Shown here: positions 36,441-44,629 of the stretch, piece by piece
How positions within the stretch are numbered: position 1 is the stretch's first letter
How the letters are laid out: each line of letters starts with the position of its first letter
Assembly: GCA_003149635.1 (NCBI GenBank)
Contig: QCWI01000004.1
Location: 10,246-74,245 of the forward strand
Origin: Fluviicola sp. XM-24bin1
Lineage (GTDB): Bacteria; Bacteroidota; Bacteroidia; Flavobacteriales_D; Crocinitomicaceae
Length of the DNA: 64,000 nt
Direction: 5' to 3'
The notes under the pieces: model-generated
Told to the model about the DNA's origin: nothing
Database searches by the model: none
Seen by the model: only the letters and a program-made list of their open reading frames with translations
Translations under genes and position numbers: made by a program

Positions 36441-36979
36441 AGCTCACTCCATTTAGGTTGTTCTTTTAGGATTGTAGCAAAAACCGGGCAACTTTCATCA
36501 TGAGCGCCTTTTAAATAACCGGTGCTCATCAGGAACTCGTTCACAATCTCTCCTCCTACAAACTTAAAAGTCTTTTTAAATAACTTCGTCCATTCTTCTC
36601 TCGAAATCGGATGATTTGCATTCAACCACGCTTCGAAACTTCCATATTCTTGTTGCAACTCCACAATTTTCTGCGCATTGTGAATGGCTGCATTTACTTT
36701 CAATTTGTTCCGGATAATCCCGGCATCGCTTAACAAGCGCTCTCTATCGGCCTCACTAAAATTGGCCACTTTCTTGACATAAAAGTTAGCATAGGCATCT
36801 CGAAAGTTTTGCTCCTTGTTAAGGATGGTTTCCCAAGACAGTCCCGCTTGATTGATCTCCATCACCAATCGGCAAAAAAGCTCATTATCATCATGCAGTG
36901 GAAATCCATACCAATTATCGTGATAGAGTTTATGCACTTGCTTCACGTCTGGTTGCTCACAGTAGTCACAATAACTCAT
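36437..36979 (-). CDS. tag: DNA-3-methyladenine glycosylase I
   Basis: 180 residues, close to E. coli Tag (187). Tag excises 3-methyladenine from alkylated DNA. Seen: the zinc ligands C4 and H16/H20 region at the N-terminus and H160/C164 at the C-terminus (HDESCPVF), the YHDNWYGFPLHDDNELF block, and QAGLSWETIL with the substrate-binding Trp/Glu. It overlaps the gene on each side by 4 bp. Confidence 0.95.
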   Translation of the reverse strand: MSYCDYCEQPDVKQVHKLYHDNWYGFPLHDDNELFCRLVMEINQAGLSWETILNKEQNFRDAYANFYVKKVANFSEADRERLLSDAGIIRNKLKVNAAIHNAQKIVELQQEYGSFEAWLNANHPISREEWTKLFKKTFKFVGGEIVNEFLMSTGYLKGAHDESCPVFATILKEQPKWSEL

Positions 36980-37338
36980 TCTTCAGACAATTCGGGAACT
37001 TTCTCTATTAGTAAAACGATAAATTCGTTCAAATCGTTTATCGCAGCAAAATCCTGCCTGTCTAAGATACAAGAAACCGATGAGTTTTCATAGCGCAACA
37101 CCACCGGATAGTCGAAGTTTTGGTGAAATTCTTTCGGAAGTGTATTTGTGTAATAAAATCGCATCGGGATTTTTGATTGCTCCAGAAAGGCTTTCCATTC
37201 CTTTTTCTTAGTCACAGCTCCGTACGTAAGTGAGCACAAATCACAAGCATAGGTCGAGGGACTCACGACTTTGTGCAAGCCATCCATAACCATGTTCCCT
37301 AGTCCTTTTCGGGCGTTGTAAACGAAGTATAATTCCAT
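36976..37338 (-). CDS. Conserved hypothetical protein with CxxC pair
   Basis: 120 residues, no signal peptide. N-terminal VYNARKGLGNMVMDGLHK is followed by ACDLCSLTYG, a C-x-x-C pair reminiscent of thioredoxin-like or metal-binding proteins, and a C-terminal helical tail. I do not recognise a named family; database entries of this type are often loosely called GTPase. It overlaps tag by 4 bp and starts the unit with tag and the barrel protein. Confidence 0.65.
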   Translation of the reverse strand: MELYFVYNARKGLGNMVMDGLHKVVSPSTYACDLCSLTYGAVTKKKEWKAFLEQSKIPMRFYYTNTLPKEFHQNFDYPVVLRYENSSVSCILDRQDFAAINDLNEFIVLLIEKVPELSEE

Positions 37339-37403
37339 ATTACGCGTTACAGTTTAGACGGGTTCGCTTCGACTTTGTTACTTTTACGATATAAATTTAA
37401 CCT

Positions 37404-38003
37404 ATGTCGGTTTATTCTTTCAAGGGATTCATTCCAGTAATTAAAGAAAGTAGTTTCGTGCATCCGAAAGCGAGTGTTACGGGAAACGTAATTATTGGAG
37501 AGAATGTGTACATCGGGCCCGGTGCTGCTATCCGTGGTGATTGGGGACAGATTATCATTGAAGATGGCTGTAATGTGCAAGAGAATTGTACCATTCATAT
37601 GTTTCCGGGAACAACGGTAATCTTGAAAGAAAGTGCGCATATTGGTCATGGAGCGATTATTCATGGTGGAGTCATCGGGAAAAATTGCCTGATTGGAATG
37701 AACAGCGTTATTATGGATGATGTTGTTTTGGAGGATGAATGCATCGTTGGAGCTTTGTCATTCGTTCCAGCGAAAGCCAGATTCCCAAAACGAAGTTTGA
37801 TCGTGGGGAATCCGGCGAAACGCATCAAAGACGTCAGTGACGACATGATTGCCTGGAAAACGAAGGGAACACAATTGTACCAAGCGCTACCGGGTGAATG
37901 CTATGACTCTTTGAAGGAAGTTGAGCCCTTGCGAGAACCGGAGCCAAATCGACCGAAACAAGAACAAATGTACACGACATGGGATTCCATTAAAAACAAA
38001 TAA
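37404..38003 (+). CDS. PaaY-like left-handed beta-helix (gamma carbonic anhydrase family) protein
   Basis: 199 residues, the length of PaaY/CaiE. Hexapeptide repeats (GNVIIGENVYIGPGAAIRGD, IGHGAIIHGGVIGKNCLIGM) form a left-handed beta-helix, with metal-binding His residues in the IHMF, HIGHG and IIHGG segments. PaaY is a thioesterase and has carbonic-anhydrase-like fold; it is encoded with phenylacetate degradation genes in some bacteria. No such genes are adjacent here, so the substrate remains open. The next gene starts 1 bp after the stop. Confidence 0.88.
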   Translation: MSVYSFKGFIPVIKESSFVHPKASVTGNVIIGENVYIGPGAAIRGDWGQIIIEDGCNVQENCTIHMFPGTTVILKESAHIGHGAIIHGGVIGKNCLIGMNSVIMDDVVLEDECIVGALSFVPAKARFPKRSLIVGNPAKRIKDVSDDMIAWKTKGTQLYQALPGECYDSLKEVEPLREPEPNRPKQEQMYTTWDSIKNK

Positions 38004-38004
38004 G

Positions 38005-38325
38005 ATGAAACAATTACTAGTTCTTTTTAGCCTTTTAGCGCTTGCCTCTTGCGGATCATTAAACAAAAGCGCCGAACCGATTTCTGGAGTTCATACCATT
38101 GCATGTGGGAAATGCATTTTCGATATGACGGGTGACGCATGTGAACTGGCGATCGAAGTAGACGGAAAATACTATTACGTAGAAGGAACTAGCATCCACG
38201 ATCACGGCAACCCAGATGCAGAGGGTGGAATGTGCCTACAAAAACGTGAGGCCGAAGTATCGGGGCAATTGAAGCACGGTGTGTTTGTAGCAGAATCTTT
38301 CGAGTTGATTCCGCTTGAGAAATAA
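38005..38325 (+). CDS. DUF6370-like small lipoprotein
   Basis: 106 residues from ATG 38005, preferred over an upstream in-frame start at 37921 inside the PaaY-like gene because it gives a lipoprotein signal peptide (MKQLLVLFSLLALASCGS, Cys 16). The mature part has ACGKCIFDMTGDACELAIE and GMCLQKREAEVSG, conserved cysteines that could bind metal or form disulfides. I match it to the Bacteroidota family DUF6370; function unknown. It begins 1 bp after the PaaY-like stop, so the two are co-transcribed. Confidence 0.75.
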   Translation: MKQLLVLFSLLALASCGSLNKSAEPISGVHTIACGKCIFDMTGDACELAIEVDGKYYYVEGTSIHDHGNPDAEGGMCLQKREAEVSGQLKHGVFVAESFELIPLEK

Positions 38326-38329
38326 TGTC

Positions 38330-38767
38330 TTACTTGTCTAATTCTTTTAGATAGAACACCCACGTTTCATTTTCCTGAAATTTCATTTGCAGGGCCATTT
38401 TTCCCGCGGTAACAGAAAGAATTTTGCAATTCAAATCTTCGCTAATGTAGCGATGCCTCCCATAAGTTGAATAGCTTAAATCGTAATTCATCATTAAGCT
38501 TTCCCCATCCTTCAAACTCCATTCGCCTTCGGCTTCGTTTTCGAACTCATGGTAGATCATTTTACCTTCCGGCAAGAATTCGTAATGCACGTTTTTATAG
38601 TACTCGCGCATTTCTTCGTCGACGATATTCCCACGCCATTCAGACTGCAATTCAAGATCGTATACCTGCCATTTCCCTAGGAAATCACGTTCAACGTAGC
38701 CACAGCTATTCAATCCGAACAAACGTCCGGTGGTGAGCACTATAAAAAGGTATTTCATTGGTTTCAT
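38330..38767 (-). CDS. Putative lipoprotein, lipocalin-like
   Basis: 145 residues from ATG 38767 (MKPMKYLFIVLTTGRLFGLNSCGYVER). A longer in-frame start at 38884 is rejected because it would overlap the flotillin gene and bury the signal peptide. The lipobox LNSC is acceptable but weak, and the internal Arg in the hydrophobic segment is unusual. The body has G-K-W-Q-V-Y at the start and EGEWSLKDGESLMM, a pattern of lipocalin-like exported Bacteroidota proteins. Function unknown. Confidence 0.6.
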   Translation of the reverse strand: MKPMKYLFIVLTTGRLFGLNSCGYVERDFLGKWQVYDLELQSEWRGNIVDEEMREYYKNVHYEFLPEGKMIYHEFENEAEGEWSLKDGESLMMNYDLSYSTYGRHRYISEDLNCKILSVTAGKMALQMKFQENETWVFYLKELDK

Positions 38768-38785
38768 TTCAAGAAATTGTCCGAA

Positions 38786-38827
38786 GTTGCATCGCTGACT
38801 GAGGTTCTCGAAGTCAGCCAATGCAAC
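38786..38827. repeat. Long imperfect hairpin containing the GACTGAGG...CTCGAAGTC repeat
   Basis: The arms GTTGCAT-GCTGACT (38786-38800) and AGTCAGC-ATGCAAC (38812-38827) pair with one small bulge around an 11-base centre. The core GACTGAGGTTCTCGAAGTC recurs as GACTGAGGCCCTCGAAGTC at 43223-43241. It lies just downstream of the flotillin stop (38847). No T-run follows, so it is not a typical terminator. Confidence 0.7.
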
Positions 38828-38846
38828 ATAAATGGGACAAATTATT

Positions 38847-40445
38847 TTACTTGTCGTCTCCTTCTTCAGATGATGGTTCGTCATCTACTTCTTCGGCGTC
38901 TTGAACGCTATCAGTGGTGTTTCTCAACACAGTTCCCTGTCCAGTAAAATCTTTTCCTTTCAAATATTCAGGCAGATTCAATCCAGCCATGTTGAACATT
39001 TCCTGCAATGGTGGAACGGATCCATACAATCCAGAAATGAAGTCAGCCGTTGATGATTTCCCAGAGGCTCCTTTACCAGAATCCCAAACAGTAACTTTAT
39101 CGATTTTGATATTCTTGATTGCTTCAGCTTGTAATTTCACAAGATCTGGCAATTTGTCTGCGATCATAATCTTCACGGCATCTTCGGAGTTTCCGGCTGC
39201 TTCCACCAACTGACGGAAACCGTCTGCTTGCTTGCTCAAGACCTCGTAGATACCGCGCGCTTCTGCATCCATTTTTGCAAAGATGGCATCGGCCTCCCCT
39301 TTTGCTCTTCGACGTAACATTTCTGCTTCTGCTTCCACATCAATCTCCACACGTTTCTTCGCAATTTCCGCCGGTACGATAATATTGGCTTCTTGTGTAG
39401 CCTGATCTCTTTGCGCACGCACCGTCTCTGCTTCTTTCTCCGCTGTATAAGATTCCTCAAGGGCTTTCGCCTGCTTCACTTTCTCCGCTGCAATAGCCAC
39501 ACGATTCGCTTCTGCCTCTGCTTCACGACGTTTCGCCTCTGAGTTCGCGATCGTAATACGAGATTCGTTCTCCCCTTCTACCGCAATCGCGTTGGCATCG
39601 ACTACTTTGATACGTTTCATTTTATCCGCTTCGGCCTCCCCAGCTTGTGCGGATGTATTTGCATCTGCCGTTTTAATGCGTTCATCACGATCCGCATTCG
39701 CCTCACCAATCTTCGCTTGTGCATTCAACGCTGCAACTTTCGTACGCTCGTCTTGATTTGCGTCTGCCTCACCAATGGAACCGTCACGATTCTTCTCTGC
39801 TACACTTTGACGTGCATCATTGATTGCTTTCGCTGCTGCTTCCTTACCAAGAGCCTCAATGTACCCCGACTCGTCTTTGATATCGGTAACGTTCACGTTG
39901 ATCAGCTTCAAACCGATTTTCTTCATTTCGGCTTCCACATTTGAGGATACATTCGCCAAGAACTTATCACGGTTCGAGTTAATTTCTTCAATATCCATGG
40001 TCGCTACTACCAAACGCAACTGACCAAAAATGATGTCTTTGGCCAAATCGTGAATCTGCTGCTTCGTAAGTCCTAAAAGACGTTCCGCTGCATTTGACAT
40101 TCCTCCGGGCTCCGTAGTAATACCTACGGTAAAGCTTGAAGGCACATCCACACGAATGTTCTGCTTGAAAAGTGCGTTGGTCAACTTTACCTCAATGGAA
40201 ATAGGCTTGAAGTCTAGATACTCGTAATCCTGAAAAATAGGCCAGATGAACGCTGCACCACCATGAATACATTTGGCGGTTCTGTTACCATCGGCTCCTT
40301 TACCTACGCGTCCGTAAACAACGAGAATTTGATCCGAAGGACAACGCTTGTAACGTCGGAAAATCCCGACCAGTAGTATGATTAAAAATAAGACGCCCGC
40401 TACTTAGGCGACCAGGAAATACGAAATTCCGCTTTCTTCTCCCAT
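38847..40445 (-). pseudogene. Flotillin-family (SPFH) protein, reading frame interrupted by TAA at codon 14
   Basis: From ATG 40445 the frame reads MGEESGISYFLVA, then a TAA (40404-40406), then VAGVLFLIILLVGIFRRYK and an intact flotillin to 38847 (533 codons with both stops). Domains: an N-terminal membrane segment broken by the stop; SPFH about codons 40-210 (CPSDQILVVYGRVG, CIHGGAAFIWP); and the long EA-rich heptad region about 210-420. The C-terminus is acidic. It resembles YuaG/FloT, which scaffolds membrane microdomains and pairs with an NfeD protein, as here (15 bp upstream). Between the stop and codon 88 there is no in-frame ATG, GTG or TTG, so reinitiation would lose the membrane anchor. 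Everything after the stop is well conserved, so the lesion is recent, an assembly error, or recoded. Confidence 0.85.
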
Positions 40446-40460
40446 TTTAAAGTGATTTGG

Positions 40461-41033
40461 TTATGATAATTTACTTGTTACTAATAGAATGGTGTCGTCC
40501 ACCACTTTTTCCACTTGGACGATGGTGCCTTGTGATAAATCTTTGTCATCGTTGGTAAATGCTTGGATTTCGTGCAATGATCCTTGAATATTGATCTGCA
40601 CTTTTCCGAATCCTCCGTTATTTGCTTTAATAGGAAGATATACCTCTCCAGTGTGCCCGATAGCATTGCTCATTTTCATGGTACCTTCTTCTACCATTCC
40701 TGCTAGGAGGTAAAATAGGGTCGCCATTAACGTCATCATGATCAATCCACAAAACACGGAAATCCCGATAGTGGCCATCATGGAGAAATCTGATTGAATA
40801 CAACCGATCCCCGTCCATCCGAAAATGGTCAAGAAACCAACAAGGTTTTTGAAGGTGAAAAATTGGAATCCAGCACTGCCATCAATAGCTCCGTCACCAT
40901 CCATATCAACATCACTATCCACTTCACCTCCAAGGAAGGTTAAAATCAATAGAACAACGAGGATAACAGATCCGAGAACTGCTAAAATTCAATACGTTTG
41001 TTCGAAGAAATCAAGTTCTGTAAACCAGGTCAT
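40461..41033 (-). pseudogene. NfeD-like membrane protein, reading frame interrupted by TGA at codon 15
   Basis: From ATG 41033 the frame reads MTWFTELDFFEQTY, then TGA (40989-40991), then ILAVLGSVILVVLLILTFLG and continues intact to the stop at 40461 (191 codons). Homologues I remember have Trp in the stop position (Y-W-I-x-A), so TGG to TGA is the likely change. After the stop come three or four membrane helices (to about codon 105) and a C-terminal OB-fold domain (GHTGEVYLPI, GTIVQVEKV). NfeD proteins of this kind (YuaF type) act with flotillins, and the flotillin gene follows 15 bp later. Reinitiation at ATG 40949 would remove the first helix. Confidence 0.8.
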
Positions 41034-41117
41034 CTTTTCCGCGCATTTAGTTATTAATTAAAAATAACAACAAAGGCGCCGTAACGACCGAGAAATGGTG
41101 AATTCGGTAAGAAAAAA

Positions 41118-41996
41118 TTATACAGCGGTTTGCGCAGCTTTTTTGCGGGCACGCCAAAGAAGATACACTCCGGTCAGAACAAATGGAATACTGAGTAATT
41201 GTCCGGTATTCAACAACCATTCACCACGTTCTGTAACTTGAGGTTCTTTTGTGAATTCAATCAGGAATCTCGCTCCGAAAACGAGAATCATGAACCAACC
41301 GAATACGACACCTTCCTGCTTCCAAGCTTCACGCTTCCAATACAGTACCAAAAGGAATATGAAAATGGCCAAATACGCCAAAGATTCATACAATTGAGAA
41401 GGATGACGCACCATCACATTTTCCCAAACCACTTGGAATTGCGTTGGGTCGATAATAGAATCCGGGTGATAAATGAATTTGAATCCCCAAGGGAGATCCG
41501 TTTGTTTCCCGACAATTTCGCTGTTCACGAGGTTCCCCAATCGAATGAAGATTCCCGCTGCCGCAACCGGTGCAGCAATTTTATCCAAAATCCACAAGTA
41601 CGATTTTTTTGAAACTCGTTTCGTGTAGACCCAAAGGGCAAAAAGAATGGCAAATGCACCTCCATGGCTGGCCAATCCACCTTCCCAGATTTTAATGATG
41701 TTGTACGGATGCGAGAAATATCCTTCTTCGACTCGTATTCCGGCGGAGTTGTAAACATCCCAATACGGCCCGTAGAATAAAACGTGTCCCATACGTGCTC
41801 CTACAATAGTTGCGATGATCACGTACAAAACAAGCGTATCCAATTTCGCATCTGGAATTCCTTCCTTGCGATACATTCTTCGGATGACAAAATATCCTAG
41901 GATTAATCCTGTCACGAAAAGTAAGCCGTAAAGATTGGGCGTATCCCAACCGTCGATCAATTGGGGTGTTACATCCCAGTGTATAGCGTTTATCAC
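41118..41996 (-). CDS. lgt: Prolipoprotein diacylglyceryl transferase
   Basis: 292 residues with about seven membrane helices. Lgt transfers diacylglyceryl from phosphatidylglycerol to the lipobox Cys of prolipoproteins at the inner membrane. The Lgt signature is present as IRLGNLVNSEIVGK, with the catalytic-site HGG in GGLASHGGAFA and the later HPSQLYES block. Its start overlaps the trhO stop by 4 bp. It serves the many lipoproteins in this window. Confidence 0.96.
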   Translation of the reverse strand: MINAIHWDVTPQLIDGWDTPNLYGLLFVTGLILGYFVIRRMYRKEGIPDAKLDTLVLYVIIATIVGARMGHVLFYGPYWDVYNSAGIRVEEGYFSHPYNIIKIWEGGLASHGGAFAILFALWVYTKRVSKKSYLWILDKIAAPVAAAGIFIRLGNLVNSEIVGKQTDLPWGFKFIYHPDSIIDPTQFQVVWENVMVRHPSQLYESLAYLAIFIFLLVLYWKREAWKQEGVVFGWFMILVFGARFLIEFTKEPQVTERGEWLLNTGQLLSIPFVLTGVYLLWRARKKAAQTAV

Positions 41997-43081
41997 GAAG
42001 AAGTGTTTTTATTCATTTCGACCAAAGATAAGGGTTTTTCACTCTTAGCTTGAAAGGGAAGTTTCTCTGATCGGCCTTTTTTAAATACCTGATTGCTGTT
42101 GTAAACTCCTTTGCGCAATTCTTTCTGTTTTTCCAGTGGTAAATGGGTTATTTCCTGGCATTCATCCGAACAACAATTATCCATTTTATCACGGCAAGAA
42201 TCACACTGAATGAAAAGAATATGACAAGCATCGTTAGCACAGTTCGTATGCGTATCTGCAGGATCCCCACACTGGTGACATACGGCGATAATGTCTTCGG
42301 AAATACGTTCTCCGCGGCGTTCGTCAAACACAAAGTTCTTTCCGATGAATTTATTCTTCAACCCTTGATCTTTACATTGATTCGCGTAGTTGATAATTCC
42401 CCCTTCTAGCTGATGTACTTTATCGAAACCGCGGTGTTTGAACCATGCAGAGGCCTTTTCACAGCGAATCCCACCTGTACAATACATCACAATGTTCTTG
42501 TCTTCGTTTCCTTTGAGGTATTCTTCCTCAATGAAAGGTAATGACTCGCGGAAAGTATCGACATCTGGTGTAATCGCTCCTTCAAAATGACCTACTTCAG
42601 ATTCGTAGTGATTTCGGAAATCAATAAGAATGGTATCGTCTTTATCAGTCAGTTCGTTGAATTCCTCGGCCGACAAATGCTTCCCTTTCTTGGTCACATC
42701 GAAGGACTGATCTTCCAATCCGTCTGCCAAAATCTTGTGACGCACCTTGATCTTCAATTTCAAGAATGGGAATTCTGCCTCGGTTTCGTCAACGGCAATA
42801 TTCAAGCGAATTCCATCTAGAAAGTCTATATGATACAATTCGTCGCGGAATTGCTCTAGATTGTCTACCGGAACTCCGATTTGCGCGTTAATCCCCTCGG
42901 AAGCAACATACGTTCTTCCAACGACATCCAGCTCTGTCCATTGTTTGAAAAGTTCATCGCGAAAGGCTTTCGGATCTTCGATTTTCGCGTATTGGTAGAA
43001 GGAGATAGTTACGTACTTGTTTCCACTAGTGCGCAGCTTTTCTTGTAGCTCCTCCTTACTTAGTTTATTCCACAGTTGCAT
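41993..43081 (-). CDS. trhO: tRNA uridine(34) hydroxylase, rhodanese family (TrhO/YceA)
   Basis: 362 residues. The N-terminal domain (about 1-120) is specific to the family (SEGINAQIGV). The rhodanese domain is at about 135-235 with catalytic C201 in MYCTGGIRCEKA. A C-terminal cysteine-rich zinc-binding part follows (AVCHQCGDPADTHTNC, CDSCRDKMDNCCSDEC). TrhO makes 5-hydroxyuridine at tRNA position 34 in an oxygen-dependent reaction. Overlaps lgt by 4 bp and has a TATCTTTG box upstream. Confidence 0.95.
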   Translation of the reverse strand: MQLWNKLSKEELQEKLRTSGNKYVTISFYQYAKIEDPKAFRDELFKQWTELDVVGRTYVASEGINAQIGVPVDNLEQFRDELYHIDFLDGIRLNIAVDETEAEFPFLKLKIKVRHKILADGLEDQSFDVTKKGKHLSAEEFNELTDKDDTILIDFRNHYESEVGHFEGAITPDVDTFRESLPFIEEEYLKGNEDKNIVMYCTGGIRCEKASAWFKHRGFDKVHQLEGGIINYANQCKDQGLKNKFIGKNFVFDERRGERISEDIIAVCHQCGDPADTHTNCANDACHILFIQCDSCRDKMDNCCSDECQEITHLPLEKQKELRKGVYNSNQVFKKGRSEKLPFQAKSEKPLSLVEMNKNTSS

Positions 43082-43107
43082 GCTATGTTATTTAAAGTAA
43101 GAAAGTG

Positions 43108-43115
43108 CAAAGATA
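43108..43115 (-). promoter_or_regulatory. -7 box TATCTTTG for trhO-lgt
   Basis: Perfect TAnnTTTG on the minus strand, 26 bases upstream of the trhO ATG at 43081. Confidence 0.6.
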
Positions 43116-43222
43116 TAAAAAGGTTTTGCAGTGTGAGTGAGGAAGTGAAGAGAGTGGACGGAAATGTGAGGGTGAAGTTATGAGTTATAAAAAATAAGGA
43201 ATCATGAAAATTGAATAACGAT

Positions 43223-43320
43223 GACTGAGGCCCTCGAAGTCGGAGTTTGAATTAATTAGAATTAATGGATAAGGAATATTGAATAGCCAGTTCCTAAATT
43301 CACCGAGTCTAGCGACTCAC
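43223..43320. repeat. Composite intergenic repeat, copy A
   Basis: In order on the plus strand: GACTGAGGCCCTCGAAGTC (43223-43241), AATTAGAAT (43254-43262), AAGGAATATTGAAT (43271-43284), and the hairpin-like GAGTCTAGCGACTC (43305-43318). The same three-part order occurs in the minus strand at 60102-60222. It lies between the trhO promoter and the stop of the convergent-side thioredoxin-like gene. Confidence 0.65.
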
Positions 43321-43323
43321 ACT

Positions 43324-43905
43324 TCACTTCTGCTCTTCTCCTGTTTCGCCGACCATGTCATAAGGCGATTCATAAGTCTTCATGAAAGTTTGATAATCCG
43401 TTGGGTTGGTCACTGGGTCGTATTGAGCCAAGAAAACGAGAATTGGCAACATGTCACGACTTACTTTATACCCCGGAACTACCGTGAGAACTTCTTTCTT
43501 CGCATTGAGAAAAACATAAGATGGATAACTCATTTTACCACTCAATAGTTGAACCGCCAGCTGATGGCATCCACGGCGTCCTATAGTTGCATCAAAACTG
43601 TAGACGCTATCACCTACAATGACGTCGTCTTTTCGTTCCGCATCGAATTTTACCGGATAGTAGTTATCGTTAATCGCCTGAACGATTAAAGGATCCTTGA
43701 ACGTTGATGCATCCATACGCTTGCACCATCCGCACCAGTCCGTGTACATATCAATGAACCACATTTTTGGTTCTTCTTCCGATGCTGCCAAAGCTTCCTC
43801 AAAAGTCATCCAGTTAATTTCCGTTACTGTTGAGTCCTCTTGGGAGAAAGAATCGAAAGAGATCAGGGCGAACGCCGCGAATAGTACTGCTACAATTTTG
43901 TTCAT
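43324..43905 (-). CDS. Exported thioredoxin-like protein
   Basis: 193 residues. Signal peptide MNKIVAVLFAAFALISFDSFSQ. The thioredoxin fold has the redox motif WCGWCK (C58, C61), followed by a long loop and a cis-Pro region at KMSYPSYVF. It resembles the DUF255/DsbD-like or thioredoxin_7 proteins of the Bacteroidota periplasm, which may reduce or oxidise exported proteins. The partner is unknown. It is divergent from the lipoprotein gene at 44006. Confidence 0.85.
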   Translation of the reverse strand: MNKIVAVLFAAFALISFDSFSQEDSTVTEINWMTFEEALAASEEEPKMWFIDMYTDWCGWCKRMDASTFKDPLIVQAINDNYYPVKFDAERKDDVIVGDSVYSFDATIGRRGCHQLAVQLLSGKMSYPSYVFLNAKKEVLTVVPGYKVSRDMLPILVFLAQYDPVTNPTDYQTFMKTYESPYDMVGETGEEQK

Positions 43906-44005
43906 ATGCTAAAGTTACAAAATTCGGAAAGAGCTGTGCAAAATCGATGCCATTGGTGTTGGCAACAAAGTGAACACAAAGGGAATTAAATCGTATATTC
44001 GTTCT

Positions 44006-44629
44006 GTGAAGTTTCAACTCATTTTTTCACTGGTTTTAGCCTCTTTGGTACTCACAGGATGCCCGGATAAGGAAGGAGAGGAATTCGATCCTGCGGTGCT
44101 GATGACGGATTTGGAGAAGATTCAAGCGAATAATATGGATCTGCCGAATTCCCAGCGTTACACTTTTGGTGGAATTCGATACCGCCTTTCCGAATTGTTT
44201 CGCAGAACGTATAAGCACGATTTTGTCTTAGCCGACGAATACGAAGTGCGCGTCATTAACCAGCTTAATTTGTACTTCAGTATCGAACGCTTTTCTGAAT
44301 ACGAAGCGGAAGGCATATTGTATCAATTCGATAACGATGAAATGTCGTTATTGGATGCCGTGCATGATAACTACGCCATTAAACGGAATGCTTCGTTAGA
44401 AAAAGCGACGATTAGCATCAAGAAAGCCGTTCCTGAATCCGTAGGATATCCGGGAGTAATGCAGACCATTTCTGGAAAAAATTACAGTCGACGTGCCGGG
44501 AACACGTATTTCATGGCAACCCTCGACATCAATGGTGACATCTATGTAGCTCAATTGATTGGGAAGGAAGAAAACATGGGGTATTTGTATGACGACTTCA
44601 TCGATATCATCTCTTCTATTTCCATTTAA
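44006..44629 (+). CDS. Lipoprotein of unknown function
   Basis: 207 residues from GTG 44006, chosen because VKFQLIFSLVLASLVLTGC gives a good lipobox; an upstream in-frame GTG at 43970 would add 12 residues. The body is alpha/beta with no motif I recognise. Its stop shares one base with the NUDIX start (TAATG), so the two are co-translated. Confidence 0.7.
   Translation: MKFQLIFSLVLASLVLTGCPDKEGEEFDPAVLMTDLEKIQANNMDLPNSQRYTFGGIRYRLSELFRRTYKHDFVLADEYEVRVINQLNLYFSIERFSEYEAEGILYQFDNDEMSLLDAVHDNYAIKRNASLEKATISIKKAVPESVGYPGVMQTISGKNYSRRAGNTYFMATLDINGDIYVAQLIGKEENMGYLYDDFIDIISSISI

Noticed and set aside
37347-37664. Minus-strand frame of 105 codons
   Set aside because: Antisense shadow of the hexapeptide-repeat PaaY-like gene.
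37404-38003. Phenylacetate degradation cluster suggested by the PaaY-like protein and the PaaJ/PcaF-like thiolase
   Set aside because: The two genes are about 10 kb apart, in different operons, and no paaA-E, paaG, paaK or paaZ is in the window.
38847-40445. Use of an alternative genetic code to explain the interrupted genes
   Set aside because: One stop is TGA and the other TAA, and the other genes in the window end normally at TAA, TGA or TAG with no internal stops.
40989-40991. TGA as a selenocysteine codon in nfeD
   Set aside because: The expected residue is Trp, not Cys, the site is at the start of a membrane helix, and no SECIS-like hairpin is evident right after it.
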